64,000 bases of DNA from Geobacter sp. SVR (GCF_016865365.1 NZ_AP024469.1:4618501-4682500), one strand, 5' to 3'; shown: positions 17,889 through 27,250, counted from the stretch's first letter. The notes: generated from the letters alone by a model not told the origin. Program-made: numbers and translations.

Positions 17889-19067
17889 ATGCAGACGCTC
17901 CAACACTTCTATTTCAGCCTCTCCATCAAAACCAGAATCGGCCTGCTCTGTTTCTGCTACAGCCTGTGCATCCTTGCCACCACCATTCTCGGGAGATCCG
18001 CGTCCGCAACGATCAGCTACTGCACCATGGGGCTCTTCATCCTGCTGGGCGCCTTCTTCGGCTGGATCAACATATGGGGCATCGGATCTTCCATCAGGCG
18101 CGTGCTGGCCACGTTGCAGACCATGGCCCAAGGAGACCTGAGCCAGGAGATCGCTGTCCGGAACAAGAACGAGATCAGCGCCGTGCTGATCTCGATCAGA
18201 GAAGTACAAACCTCCATGCGCTCCATCATTTCCGGCATGCAGGCCACATCCAGCGACCTGACCGCCGCCGCCGGCACCCTCAAACAGACCTCGGAACGCA
18301 TGGCCGCCGGCGCCGAACAAGCCGTTGGGCAAACCGGTTCCGCCGTACAGGCTGTTGAGGAGCTTTCCTCGGTCAGCTCCGACATCTCCAGGAACTGCCA
18401 GTTGATGGCCGACAAGGCTTCCGAGACCCGGCAGGCGACCAGCGCAGGTGAGCGCACCATCGCGGATATGTCACACCTGATGGGCGAAATCGGACGACTG
18501 GTCAGCGATACCACACTGGCCGTGCAATCGCTCGGCAACAATTCCAGCGAGATCGGGGAGATCGTCGGCACCATCGAGGATATCGCCGACCAGACCAACC
18601 TGCTGGCCCTGAACGCCGCCATTGAGGCTGCCCGGGCCGGCGAGCAGGGGCGCGGGTTCGCGGTGGTGGCGGACGAGGTCAGGAGCCTGGCCGAGCGGAC
18701 CACGCAGGCCACTCGGGAGATCCAGAAGATCATTGGTACGCTGCAGGGAGATGTCAAGAACGTGATCGGTTCCATGGAACAGAGCGCCGCGAGCGTCGAG
18801 AATGGTGCCCGCGGAGTTCAGCTTTCCAATCAGGCCATCTCCGAGATCAAGTCCCATATCGAAGTGCTGACCGACAGCGTCGCCCAGGTGGCGACCGCCA
18901 TCGAACAGCAGACCGCCACCACAGCCGGGGTGATGAACAACATCCACGCCATCACTGCCATCATCGAAGACGTATCCCGCGGCACCCACCAGACCGACAC
19001 AGCGGCTGCCAATCTCAGCGGTTCCGCTGGAGAGCTGATGTCCACCACCCGGCGGTTCAGGGTCTAG
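17889..19067 (+). CDS. Methyl-accepting chemotaxis protein without periplasmic sensor domain
   Basis: The 392-residue protein has two hydrophobic helices within residues 15-65 with only a short loop between them, then a HAMP-like region ([19 protein letters not shown]) and a full cytoplasmic signalling hairpin with the conserved tip [20 protein letters not shown] and [19 protein letters not shown]. It should pass signals to CheA/CheW. Without a ligand-binding domain it may sense membrane or energy state or work in mixed arrays. It ends in TTRRFRV, with no CheR-tethering pentapeptide. ATG follows AAAGGGAAAGCATCC. Confidence 0.92.
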   Translation: MQTLQHFYFSLSIKTRIGLLCFCYSLCILATTILGRSASATISYCTMGLFILLGAFFGWINIWGIGSSIRRVLATLQTMAQGDLSQEIAVRNKNEISAVLISIREVQTSMRSIISGMQATSSDLTAAAGTLKQTSERMAAGAEQAVGQTGSAVQAVEELSSVSSDISRNCQLMADKASETRQATSAGERTIADMSHLMGEIGRLVSDTTLAVQSLGNNSSEIGEIVGTIEDIADQTNLLALNAAIEAARAGEQGRGFAVVADEVRSLAERTTQATREIQKIIGTLQGDVKNVIGSMEQSAASVENGARGVQLSNQAISEIKSHIEVLTDSVAQVATAIEQQTATTAGVMNNIHAITAIIEDVSRGTHQTDTAAANLSGSAGELMSTTRRFRV

Positions 19068-19146
19068 AAGGTTATTGAAAACGGACATCTCGCCGCCGTC
19101 CTCGTCAGCCCTCTTGTGACTTCGGCCTGCAGCCTCACAACCTGGG

Positions 19147-19164
19147 AATTTCAACAGCCTGCTA
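19147..19164. repeat. Dispersed 18-base motif AATTTCArCAGCCTGCTA, copy 1
   Basis: The string AATTTCAACAGCCTGCTA lies in the gap between the chemotaxis receptor and the ABC-F gene. A second copy with one change is at 38886-38903, also outside genes. CAGCCTGCTA may form part of a degraded repeat family. Confidence 0.4.
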
Positions 19165-19199
19165 GGCATGCCGTCAGGCTTCCGTTGTTGAATTAAGGA

Positions 19200-19229
19200 T
19201 TGCCGCCCGGTCACCGTAAGTGCTATAGT
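19200..19229 (+). promoter_or_regulatory. Candidate promoter of the ABC-F gene
   Basis: TTGCCG at 19200-19205 and TATAGT at 19224-19229 are separated by 18 bases. The predicted start near 19236 lies only a few bases before the hairpin at 19242, so that hairpin would be the 5' end of the transcript. Confidence 0.45.
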
Positions 19230-19241
19230 CGAGATTGTCTG

Positions 19242-19268
19242 AACCACAGGGGCCGCATCCCTGTGGTT
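19242..19268 (+). terminator. Leader hairpin with T-tract upstream of ABC-F gene (terminator or attenuator)
   Basis: AACCACAGGG and CCCTGTGGTT are perfect 10-bp arms with a 7-base loop, running into TTTTATTTTG. It lies between a candidate promoter and the ABC-F start codon at 19299. The right arm (CCTGTG) is also complementary to CACAGG at 19281-19286, which overlaps the AGGAG ribosome site. It may terminate the upstream chemotaxis gene or attenuate the ABC-F gene. Confidence 0.7.
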
Positions 19269-19298
19269 TTTATTTTGTCGCACAGGAGTTTTGAACAC

Positions 19299-20936
19299 AT
19301 GATTTCCGCCAGTAATGTCACCTTGTCCTTTGGCAAGCGCGTCCTCTTCAAGGACGTCAACATCAAATTCACTCCGGGCAACTGCTACGGCCTGATCGGC
19401 GCCAACGGTGCCGGCAAATCCACCTTTCTGAAGATTCTCTCCGGCGAGATCGAACCCGACAAAGGAGAGATCAGCCTCGGCGCGCGGGAGCGCATTGCCG
19501 TGCTACGGCAGGACCATTTCGCCTTTGACGAAGAGACGGTTTTTAACACCGTGATCATGGGGCATAAGCGTCTGTTCGAGATCATGGCCGAACGCGAGGC
19601 GATTTACGCCAAGGCCGATTTCAGCGAGGAGGACGGCGTCCGCTCGGCTGAACTGGAGGGTGAGTTCGCCGAAATGAACGGTTACGAGGCGGAGTCCGAG
19701 GCGGCTGTGCTTCTGAACGGCCTCGGCATCCCCGAGGAACTGCGCGGCAGGAAGATGAAGGAACTGGAAGGGGGGGACAAGGTGCGGGTGCTGCTGGCAC
19801 AGGCACTGTTCGGCAATCCGGACGTGCTGCTCCTAGACGAACCGACCAACAACCTGGACCTCAAATCGATCTCCTGGCTGGAGGAGTTCCTCTATCGCTT
19901 CCCCAACACGGTCATCGTGGTATCCCATGACCGCCATTTCCTGAATCAGGTCTGCACGCATACGGCAGACATCGACTTCGGCCGGATCCAGGTCTATGTG
20001 GGCAACTACGACTTCTGGTACCATGCCAGCCAGCTGAACCTGAAGCAGCGCCAGAACGAGAACCGCAAGATCACCGAAAAGGCCGAAGAGTTGAAGGCAT
20101 TTATCCAGCGCTTCAGCTCCAACGCCTCCAAGGCCAAGCAGGCCACTTCGCGTAAGAAACTGCTCGACAAGCTCACCCTGGAGGACATGCCGGTCTCGTC
20201 GCGCAAGTATCCGCATGTGGCATTCAAGCCGGAGCGCCCCTGCGGCGACATCATCCTCGAAATCAAGGGCCTGTCGAAGACCATCGACGGGGTACCGGTG
20301 CTGAACAACTTCGATCTGATAGTATCCAAGGGTGACAAGATCGCCTTTGTGGGGGGCAACGGTCTGGCCAAGACCACCCTGTTCCAGATTCTGGCTGGTG
20401 AACTGGAGCCGGACAGCGGCAGTTTCCGTTGGGGAGTGACCATTACCAGCACGTACTTCCCCAAGGAGAACAGTGCGTACTTCGAGAACGACCTGACCCT
20501 GGTGGACTGGCTCGGACAGTACTCACCGCCGACGGAGGGGGAAACCTTTGCCCGCGGTTTCCTCGGCCGCATGCTCTTTTCCGGCGAGGAGGCCATGAAA
20601 CGGACCGGCGTCCTCTCCGGCGGCGAGCGGGTCCGCTGCATGCTGGCGCGCATGATGCTCACCGGTGCCAATGCGCTGATCCTGGATGAACCGACCAACC
20701 ACCTGGATCTGGAGTCGATCACCGCCCTGAACGACGGGCTGATCGCCTTCCCGGAGGTGATCCTGTTCGCCTCCCATGACCACGAGTTCGTTTCCACCAT
20801 TGCCAACCGGATTGTCGAAATTACCTCCGGAGGAGTCATCGATCGCGTGATGGGCTTTGAGGAGTATCTGGAAAATGCGGACGTGGCGCGGGAGCGTGAC
20901 GAGCTGTACCACGGCCACGCGGAGTTCTCGCTGTAG
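19299..20936 (+). CDS. ABC-F family ATPase, YbiT/YkpA-like
   Basis: The 545-residue protein has two ABC domains without membrane segments. Domain 1 has a standard Walker A (GANGAGKSTFLK), a modified signature ELEGGDK and LLLDEPTNNLDL. Domain 2 has GGNGLAKTTLFQIL, where the Gly before the Walker Lys is Ala, then LSGGERVRCM and LILDEPTNHLDL. The linker (FSSNASKAKQATSRKKLLDK) is typical of the YbiT/YkpA branch. ABC-F proteins bind the ribosomal E site and assist translation or antibiotic resistance. ATG follows AGGAG by 10 bases; a frame open from 19200 would cross the leader hairpin. Confidence 0.92.
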   Translation: MISASNVTLSFGKRVLFKDVNIKFTPGNCYGLIGANGAGKSTFLKILSGEIEPDKGEISLGARERIAVLRQDHFAFDEETVFNTVIMGHKRLFEIMAEREAIYAKADFSEEDGVRSAELEGEFAEMNGYEAESEAAVLLNGLGIPEELRGRKMKELEGGDKVRVLLAQALFGNPDVLLLDEPTNNLDLKSISWLEEFLYRFPNTVIVVSHDRHFLNQVCTHTADIDFGRIQVYVGNYDFWYHASQLNLKQRQNENRKITEKAEELKAFIQRFSSNASKAKQATSRKKLLDKLTLEDMPVSSRKYPHVAFKPERPCGDIILEIKGLSKTIDGVPVLNNFDLIVSKGDKIAFVGGNGLAKTTLFQILAGELEPDSGSFRWGVTITSTYFPKENSAYFENDLTLVDWLGQYSPPTEGETFARGFLGRMLFSGEEAMKRTGVLSGGERVRCMLARMMLTGANALILDEPTNHLDLESITALNDGLIAFPEVILFASHDHEFVSTIANRIVEITSGGVIDRVMGFEEYLENADVARERDELYHGHAEFSL

Positions 20937-20975
20937 CCGCCGGTCTCACGTACTCCATTGCCGCTGCAAAAAGCG

Positions 20976-21007
20976 AAGCGCCGTTCTCCCTCGGGAGAAC
21001 GGCGCTT
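20976..21007. terminator. Bidirectional terminator between ABC-F and greB
   Basis: AAGCGCCGTTCTCCC and GGGAGAACGGCGCTT form a 15-bp perfect stem with a 2-base spacer, with A-rich sequence before and T-run after. It serves the ABC-F gene on the plus strand and greB on the minus strand. Confidence 0.9.
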
Positions 21008-21014
21008 TTTCATG

Positions 21015-21485
21015 TCATGGCTGGGCTGAGCTTATGCCGGTGATGTAGACTGTCAGATCTCCGGTCGGTCGCCGGATGACCACCTCGTCGTCGATCCTTT
21101 TGCCCAGGAGCGCCTGGCCCACTGGCGAATCGATACTGATCCGGCCGGAGGACACATCGAACTCATCCGGTCCCACCAGTTGGTAGCAGCGCGCAGCGCC
21201 ATCCTCATCCTCGTAGGACACCCAGCAGCCAAAGCTCACCGATTGCGGGTTCGCCGGTACCGAGGCCACCTTCAGCACTTTCAGGCGGCTGCCGAGATGC
21301 TTCAGCTTGCGGTCGATCTCCCGCAGGCGCTTCTTGCCGTAGATGTATTCCGCGTTCTCGGAACGATCCCCCTCCGCCGCCGCATCGGCAACCCCCTGCA
21401 CAACCTTGGGACGCTCCACACGCCACAGATAATGGTATTCATCCTCCAGTTTCTTCATGCCTGCAGCGGTAATCAGGTTTGTCAT
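21015..21485 (-). CDS. greB: Transcript cleavage factor GreB-type
   Basis: The 156-residue protein starts MTNLITAAGMKKLEDEYHYL, has the coiled-coil tip ADAAAEGDRSENAEYIYGKK with the two acidic residues that enter the RNA polymerase channel, and a C-terminal FKBP-like domain (SIDSPVGQALLGKRIDDEV). YIYGKKRLREIDRKLKHL is the GreB rather than GreA pattern. It rescues backtracked polymerase by stimulating RNA cleavage. The much longer open frame upstream has no ribosome site. It ends at the bidirectional terminator. Confidence 0.93.
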   Translation of the reverse strand: MTNLITAAGMKKLEDEYHYLWRVERPKVVQGVADAAAEGDRSENAEYIYGKKRLREIDRKLKHLGSRLKVLKVASVPANPQSVSFGCWVSYEDEDGAARCYQLVGPDEFDVSSGRISIDSPVGQALLGKRIDDEVVIRRPTGDLTVYITGISSAQP

Positions 21486-21579
21486 AATCATCCATTGAAG
21501 TTGAGGTTGGTCGAGGGGGCAGTCGTCCTGTGTGCGCCCGGGGGAGGATACTGCTGTGGTTGGAAACCGGGGAAAGGGA

Positions 21580-22365
21580 TCAGACCTGGCGGTCCATGAT
21601 CTCCTTGACGTTGGTGACAAGATTGAGCAGCCGCGGACCGATATCGTCCTCCAGCATATGTCGCCGCAGCTGAAAGGCTGCTCCTGCGCAGCTGAAGACA
21701 AGGACACGGGAACCGTCGGACGGTATCAGGGGAGCGGCAACGGCATGCACATCCTTTTTCCAGTCCCCCAGCGAAAGGCAGAAGCCGCGCTCGGCATAGT
21801 CCTGCAGCGATTGGTCGATGCCGGCCTTGATCCGTGGCCATTCCCCCTCGTTGCGCGTCTTGACCTGATCGAGAATCGCCTCACGTTCCGCATCGGACAG
21901 GGCGCACAAAAGCGCCCGCCCCATCGAGGTGGTGGCGATGGGGATCTGGGAGCCGACATCCAGCGTCAGGGTGACCGTTGCGCTGCTGCGATAGGCCTCG
22001 ATGTACAGCATGCTGAGCCGGTCCTGCACCCCCAGGGCGACCGAAGCCTGGGCATATTCGGCCAAGTCCCTCATCAGGGGGCGGGCGATGCGGCGCACGT
22101 CCATGTTGACCAGAAAAGAGTATCCGAGAGCCAGGACAGCAGAATCGAGATGATATTTGCCGAACTTCTCCGAATAGGCCAGGTATCCCAGCCGGGTCAA
22201 GGTATGGGTCAGACGGGAGATGGTCGGTTTGGGCAAGCCGGTACGCTGGGCAAGCTCCTGGTTGCCAAGGAACCGGTCTCCCGGCTTGAAACTGCGCAGG
22301 ACCTCAAGTCCTCGCTCCAGAGCGCGCACCGATTGGCGGTCGTTGTCCTTTTCCGTCTCGATCAT
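21580..22365 (-). CDS. IclR-family transcriptional regulator
   Basis: The 261-residue protein has an N-terminal winged helix (SVRALERGLEVLRSF, GLPKPTISRLTHTLTRLGYL) and a C-terminal ligand-binding GAF-like domain (TTSMGRALLCALSDAER, AVAAPLIPSDG). It should be a dimeric regulator responding to a small organic acid or aromatic compound. The ATG follows AAGGGATCT; the longer open frame is ignored. It faces the ribbon-helix-helix gene, and two similar dyad sites lie in front of the two genes. No metabolic gene cluster is adjacent. Confidence 0.92.
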   Translation of the reverse strand: MIETEKDNDRQSVRALERGLEVLRSFKPGDRFLGNQELAQRTGLPKPTISRLTHTLTRLGYLAYSEKFGKYHLDSAVLALGYSFLVNMDVRRIARPLMRDLAEYAQASVALGVQDRLSMLYIEAYRSSATVTLTLDVGSQIPIATTSMGRALLCALSDAEREAILDQVKTRNEGEWPRIKAGIDQSLQDYAERGFCLSLGDWKKDVHAVAAPLIPSDGSRVLVFSCAGAAFQLRRHMLEDDIGPRLLNLVTNVKEIMDRQV

Positions 22366-22396
22366 AGATCCCTTGCCTTGATTCAGACTGCAAGCT

Positions 22397-22413
22397 GTTC
22401 CGTTGTGCGAAAC
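22397..22413. promoter_or_regulatory. Operator-like dyad 1 (IclR-side)
   Basis: GTTCCGTTGTGCGAAAC is an imperfect palindrome of the GTTyCG-n5-CGrAAC form located 32 bases upstream of the IclR start codon. Its right half TGTGCGAAAC recurs at dyad 2 in front of the divergent gene. Confidence 0.45.
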
Positions 22414-22633
22414 TACCATAGCCCGCGGTTCACGTCAATGGCATAAAAATGTAAAATATTGTTCTGCAGAATGAAATCAAACGCCTGATCGGTATTTTCT
22501 GGAAGGTGTGAACGCGGCAGACACTGGTTGCTTCTTTAGTGCTGCAATGCCCGCTAACACAAACATCGTATTGAAAATTTATGTTTACATCGAAATATGT
22601 TTACGCTAAGTTAAAACAATAAAAAGAAACATG

Positions 22634-22651
22634 ATTTCACTGTGCGAAACC
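22634..22651. promoter_or_regulatory. Operator-like dyad 2 (RHH-side)
   Basis: ATTTCACTGTGCGAAACC holds TTTC and GAAA half-sites and shares TGTGCGAAAC with dyad 1. It ends 19 bases before the ribbon-helix-helix start codon. The gap between also has TTCTGCAGAA, a perfect 10-base palindrome at 22462-22471, and a repeated TATGTTTAC/TATGTTTAC pair around 22578-22603. Confidence 0.45.
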
Positions 22652-22670
22652 ACAAAGGGAGTATGGAACG

Positions 22671-22850
22671 ATGGGATCCTTGAAGGCACATCCGCGTTAT
22701 CATGTTGTCAGTCTGCGTATCAGCGATGAAGAACGCGCAGCGCTGGATGCGTTTGCACGGCGCACCAGCCGGAGCGTTTCTTCGGTAATGCGCGAGGCCA
22801 TGGGCATCTGCCTCGATTCCCGCTGGAAGAGCCTGATCAAGCCCGACTGA
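22671..22850 (+). CDS. Ribbon-helix-helix (CopG-like) small DNA-binding protein
   Basis: The 59-residue protein starts MGSLKAHPRYHVVSLRISDE behind AAAGGGAG at 9 bases. HVVSLRISDEERAAL is the beta strand and first helix and RTSRSVSSVMREAM the second helix of the ribbon-helix-helix fold, giving a small dimeric DNA-binding protein. No toxin gene is coupled; the next gene is an orphan IclR-type helix-turn-helix 47 bases downstream. Its function is probably transcriptional, with targets unknown. Confidence 0.75.
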   Translation: MGSLKAHPRYHVVSLRISDEERAALDAFARRTSRSVSSVMREAMGICLDSRWKSLIKPD

Positions 22851-22897
22851 CTGGCGCACCGCGCCCCGCACCACTACACTGATTTACGGAGACGAGA

Positions 22898-23254
22898 ATG
22901 CTTAAGGGAAAGAGCCTGGATGCGGTTCAGGCCATGGAAAAGACACTGGAACTGCTGGAACTTCTTGCAAACTGCAAAGAACGCCTGAGCATTTGCGAAA
23001 TTGCCGATAAATTGTGTCTGAATCGCAGAGAGGTGCTGTTCATGCTGGTAACGCTGGAAACCCGCGAACTGGTACGCTGGGACGATGTGGCAAGAGTATA
23101 TCGCCCCGGGCAGACGGCACTGGAATTTGCAAAGAGCTTCCGACGTCCGGCACCGTCACTGCCGGCCAAAGGGGCCGGTCGGACCCGCTCGGCCCTCCCC
23201 GGCAAGCACACCCCTCGCCCGGACCGCCGCCTCGCTACCGGGGCAATGGCCTGA
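22898..23254 (+). CDS. Stand-alone IclR-type winged-helix protein, no ligand domain
   Basis: The 118-residue protein contains only a helix-turn-helix: QAMEKTLELLELLANCKERL, ICEIADKLCLNRREVLFMLV and a wing (LVRWDDVARVYRPG), which align in order with the N-terminal domain of IclR proteins. The GAF-like effector domain is missing, and the last 35 residues are Arg/Pro-rich and without recognisable fold. Either it is a truncated IclR relative or a purpose-built short regulator. ATG follows a weak GGAGACGAGA. It lies 47 bases after the ribbon-helix-helix gene. Confidence 0.7.
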   Translation: MLKGKSLDAVQAMEKTLELLELLANCKERLSICEIADKLCLNRREVLFMLVTLETRELVRWDDVARVYRPGQTALEFAKSFRRPAPSLPAKGAGRTRSALPGKHTPRPDRRLATGAMA

Positions 23255-23288
23255 GCCTCTGTGCAGAGAGTTCGGAAACGCACCTCAT

Positions 23289-23828
23289 TCAGGGAGAAAC
23301 CTGTCTCAGCAGGGACGACTCGATAGTCTCTCCGTTTTGCTCAAGATAGAGGGTATCCTCGGTGATGGTGAGCGACCAGTTGATCGATTTCTGCAGACCG
23401 GCTGCCAGATGCGTCAGCAGGTGCTGCTCCAAGATGAAAATCTCGATATTGGCAATACCGCTCAATTTTGGCAGCTGCTGACGCTCCCAGGCGGACCGCG
23501 ACCCACCGCAGGCGAACAGAATGACTCGCTCCGCATGGCGACCAGCCTTGATCAGCCGCTCCGCATCCGGCAGACCCACTTCGATCCACAGCCGCACCCG
23601 TCCATCCGGGCCAAGCACCCACAGATCCGGTTCGTCTCCTGCGGCGATGCCCTTGGTGAAAAGAAGTTCCTCTTCATAACGGATGGCATAGGCTAAAAGC
23701 CGGGCCACCAGGCGTTCCGCGGTTTCCGAGGGATGTTGTGCAACCGTGACGTTCAGTGTCCGGTAGATGGTGCGACCGATGTCGGACAGCTCGATGGCGG
23801 CACGATAAATAGTTGATGGAAGAGCCAT
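23289..23828 (-). CDS. yaeQ: YaeQ-family protein
   Basis: The 179-residue protein matches YaeQ throughout: IYRAAIELSDIGRTIYRTLN, VAQHPSETAERLVARLLAYA, DEPDLWVLGPDGRVRLWIEVGLPD and AWERQQLPKLSG. The acidic/Lys arrangement (PDLWV and WIEVGLP) resembles the PD-(D/E)xK nuclease fold. E. coli YaeQ was once linked to RfaH suppression; its biochemical role is not settled. The gene lies tail-to-tail with the orphan HTH gene. Confidence 0.9.
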   Translation of the reverse strand: MALPSTIYRAAIELSDIGRTIYRTLNVTVAQHPSETAERLVARLLAYAIRYEEELLFTKGIAAGDEPDLWVLGPDGRVRLWIEVGLPDAERLIKAGRHAERVILFACGGSRSAWERQQLPKLSGIANIEIFILEQHLLTHLAAGLQKSINWSLTITEDTLYLEQNGETIESSLLRQVSP

Positions 23829-23864
23829 ATCTCTCCTGACGATTTCTCTCGCATGTCATTGACA

Positions 23865-23897
23865 AAAAAAAGCCCCGGATTGCTCCGGGGCTTTTTT
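23865..23897 (-). terminator. Terminator of the cold-shock gene
   Basis: AAGCCCCGGA and TCCGGGGCTT arms with a 4-base loop are flanked by A-run and T-run on the two sides. On the minus strand it follows the cold-shock stop codon by about 20 bases and ends in seven T residues. Confidence 0.9.
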
Positions 23898-23915
23898 AAT
23901 CCAGATTCTATGTGA

Positions 23916-24116
23916 CTACTGTTTGGTCACATTGGCGGCCTGCAGACCTTTGGGGCCTTTGACCAGTTCGAATGTCACGCTATCGCCTTCAGCAAGTGAT
24001 TTGAAGCCTTCACCGTTGATAGCGGAGAAATGAACGAATACATCTTCGCCGTTCTCCTGCTCCAGAAAACCAAACCCTTTGCTGTCGTTGAACCATTTTA
24101 CTGTTCCGTTTACCAT
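23916..24116 (-). CDS. Cold-shock domain RNA-binding protein
   Basis: The 66-residue protein is a complete cold-shock domain: [20 protein letters not shown] (RNP1 KGFGFL) and [10 protein letters not shown] (RNP2 VFVHF). It binds single-stranded RNA and DNA and acts as an RNA chaperone. It stands 124 bases beyond the ABC-F gene of the same strand with its own ribosome site and terminator. The leader is only partly available for inspection and shows no obvious cold-box. Confidence 0.96.
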   Translation of the reverse strand: MVNGTVKWFNDSKGFGFLEQENGEDVFVHFSAINGEGFKSLAEGDSVTFELVKGPKGLQAANVTKQ

Positions 24117-24239
24117 TTGCTTACCTTCTCCTGATACTACCTTTTAATGTTCCGGGATAACCCGGATATCAGTTAGTAACAGCTTGTGTGCGTGATGTCA
24201 ATCATTTAAATGGCAGGAGCGTTTTCGCACACGACAGCG

Positions 24240-25865
24240 TCAGCACTGTCCGTGGTGCACCTTGCTCAGGTAATATTCGTAATTGCCCTCATAAACCCGC
24301 ATTTCACCATGGTCCAGCTCGAAAACCCTGTCCACCAGCTGGCGCAGGAAATGCCGGTCATGGCTGACCAGCATGACCGTGCCGCTGAAATTTTGGAGCG
24401 CATCCAACAGGATCTCCCGGGATCGAATATCGAGGTGGTTGGTCGGCTCGTCCAGCACCAGGAAATTCACCGGCCGCGCCAGGAGCGTGGCCAGCACCAC
24501 CCGACTCTTTTCACCGCCGGAGAGATTTTCGATGCGCTTGTCGATGGCATCGCCCGAGAACAGGAACGCACCCAGCAGATTGCGGATCACACCGATGGTG
24601 GCCTGCGGCATGGCGTCCTGCAGCGTTTCGAAAATGGTTTTGCCCGGATCGAGCAGTTCCATGGCATGCTGGCTGAAATAGCCCAGCTCCACATTGGCCC
24701 CCAGATTGAAGCTGCCTGCGCTGGCTTCGGTCTCTCCGGCCAGCACCTTGAGCAGCGACGACTTGCCGGCCCCGTTGACCCCCACCACAGCAATCTTGTT
24801 CTGGCGGCGGATCACCCCCGAAACGCCGCTGAACACCTTGTGTTCACCGCCGTGGGTCTGCCAAGCCTTTGCCAGATCCGTCATGACCACCACATCGTCG
24901 CCGCTGCGGGGGGGCTCGCTGAACTCGAACCGTACAGTCCGCTCTTCGGGCGGAATCTCGATCCGCTCGATCTTGTCGATCTTTTTGACCCGCGACTGCA
25001 CCTGGGCCGCATGGGAGGCGCGGGCGGCAAAGCGGGCAATGAATTCCTCCTCCTTGGCCAGCATCTCCTGCTGGCGCTTGTAACTGGCCAGGAGCTGTTC
25101 GCGGCGGATTTCCCGTTCCCGCTCGTAAAAATCATAGTTGCCGCCATAGGTGGTGACGGTCTTGTTGGCCACCTCGATGATGCGGGTCACAATGCGGTTC
25201 ATGAAATCGCGGTCATGGCTGGTCATCAGCAGGGCACCGTCGAACTCATTGGCCAGCCACTCTTCCAGCCAGACGATCGATTCCACATCCAGATGGTTGG
25301 TCGGCTCGTCCAGCAGGAGCACATCGGGTTTCAGGGTCAGAATCTTGGCCAGGGCGATGCGCATCTTCCAACCGCCGCTGAAGGACTCCACCGGGTGATG
25401 GAAGCGGTCCGGTCCGATACCGAGTCCGGTCAGCACCGTCTGGGCGCGGGTATCGAGATCATAGCCGCCGCGATGTTCGAATTCCTCCTGCGCAGAGCCG
25501 TAGCGCTCCAGCAGTGCCGTCATGGCATCGTCCGACTGCGGCTCGCACATGGCCGCTTCCATCTCCTTCAGCTCGGCCGCCAGCCGCACCGTTTCGGCCG
25601 AGCCGGCCATGACCTCTTCAAGGGCCGAACGTCCGGCCATGTCGCCCACGTCCTGCGAAAAGTAGCCGATGGAGGTCTTGCGGGCGCAGGTGATTTCGCC
25701 GGCGTCAACCTCCTCTTCGCCGATGATGATCCGGAAAATGGAAGTTTTCCCGGCACCGTTGGGGCCGACCAGGCCGCTGCGGGTGCCGGGCAGGATCTGG
25801 AAGCTGGCCTCTCGGAACAGTATCTGCGAGCCGTGTTGCTTGGTGATATTGGAGAGATGGATCAC
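24240..25865 (-). CDS. ABC-F family ATPase, tyrS-linked
   Basis: The 541-residue protein has two ABC domains: Walker A GPNGAGKTSIFR and GVNGAGKSSLLK, signatures SFSGGWKMR and LSGGEKSR, Walker B LLLDEPTNHLDV and LVLDEPTNHLDI. The linker (FAARASHAAQVQSRVKKIDK) is that of the ABC-F group acting on the ribosome. The GTG at 25865 lies 4 bases past the tyrS stop, so the two genes are co-transcribed and probably translationally coupled. An earlier in-frame start would lie inside tyrS. Function is inferred as translation-associated, not transport. Confidence 0.9.
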   Translation of the reverse strand: MIHLSNITKQHGSQILFREASFQILPGTRSGLVGPNGAGKTSIFRIIIGEEEVDAGEITCARKTSIGYFSQDVGDMAGRSALEEVMAGSAETVRLAAELKEMEAAMCEPQSDDAMTALLERYGSAQEEFEHRGGYDLDTRAQTVLTGLGIGPDRFHHPVESFSGGWKMRIALAKILTLKPDVLLLDEPTNHLDVESIVWLEEWLANEFDGALLMTSHDRDFMNRIVTRIIEVANKTVTTYGGNYDFYEREREIRREQLLASYKRQQEMLAKEEEFIARFAARASHAAQVQSRVKKIDKIERIEIPPEERTVRFEFSEPPRSGDDVVVMTDLAKAWQTHGGEHKVFSGVSGVIRRQNKIAVVGVNGAGKSSLLKVLAGETEASAGSFNLGANVELGYFSQHAMELLDPGKTIFETLQDAMPQATIGVIRNLLGAFLFSGDAIDKRIENLSGGEKSRVVLATLLARPVNFLVLDEPTNHLDIRSREILLDALQNFSGTVMLVSHDRHFLRQLVDRVFELDHGEMRVYEGNYEYYLSKVHHGQC

Positions 25866-25869
25866 GGTA

Positions 25870-27081
<1,212 letters not shown>

Positions 27082-27104
27082 GTTCAACTCCTAACATCAA
27101 GATT

Positions 27105-27240
27105 TGGCCATAAAGGGCACAGAGTTCACAGAGGAAACTGGCTGGGCAGGATGGAGGTAAAGCGGGATCAATGCGCTTGAGGGACCTGCTTATCGTAAAC
27201 CATGATGTTCTCTGTGACCGCAGTGACCTCTGTGGCAAAT
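27105..27240. repeat. Imperfect inverted repeat built from CACAGAG units
   Basis: GGCACAGAGTTCACAGAGG at 27115-27133 and, inverted, TCTCTGTGACCGCAGTGACCTCTGTGGCAAAT at about 27211-27240 share CCACAGAGGTCAC / TCACAGAG blocks. They enclose about 75 bases between tyrS and the YmdB-like gene. A similar string (TCTCTGTGTTTCTCTGTGGCA) lies at about 56169-56189, so this is probably a dispersed repeat family. Confidence 0.4.
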
Positions 27241-27250
27241 ATTTTTGTGA

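Noticed and set aside
22520-22545. Possible sigma-54 promoter GGCAG...TTGCT
   Set aside because: The spacing between the GG and GC elements is 12 instead of the required 10.
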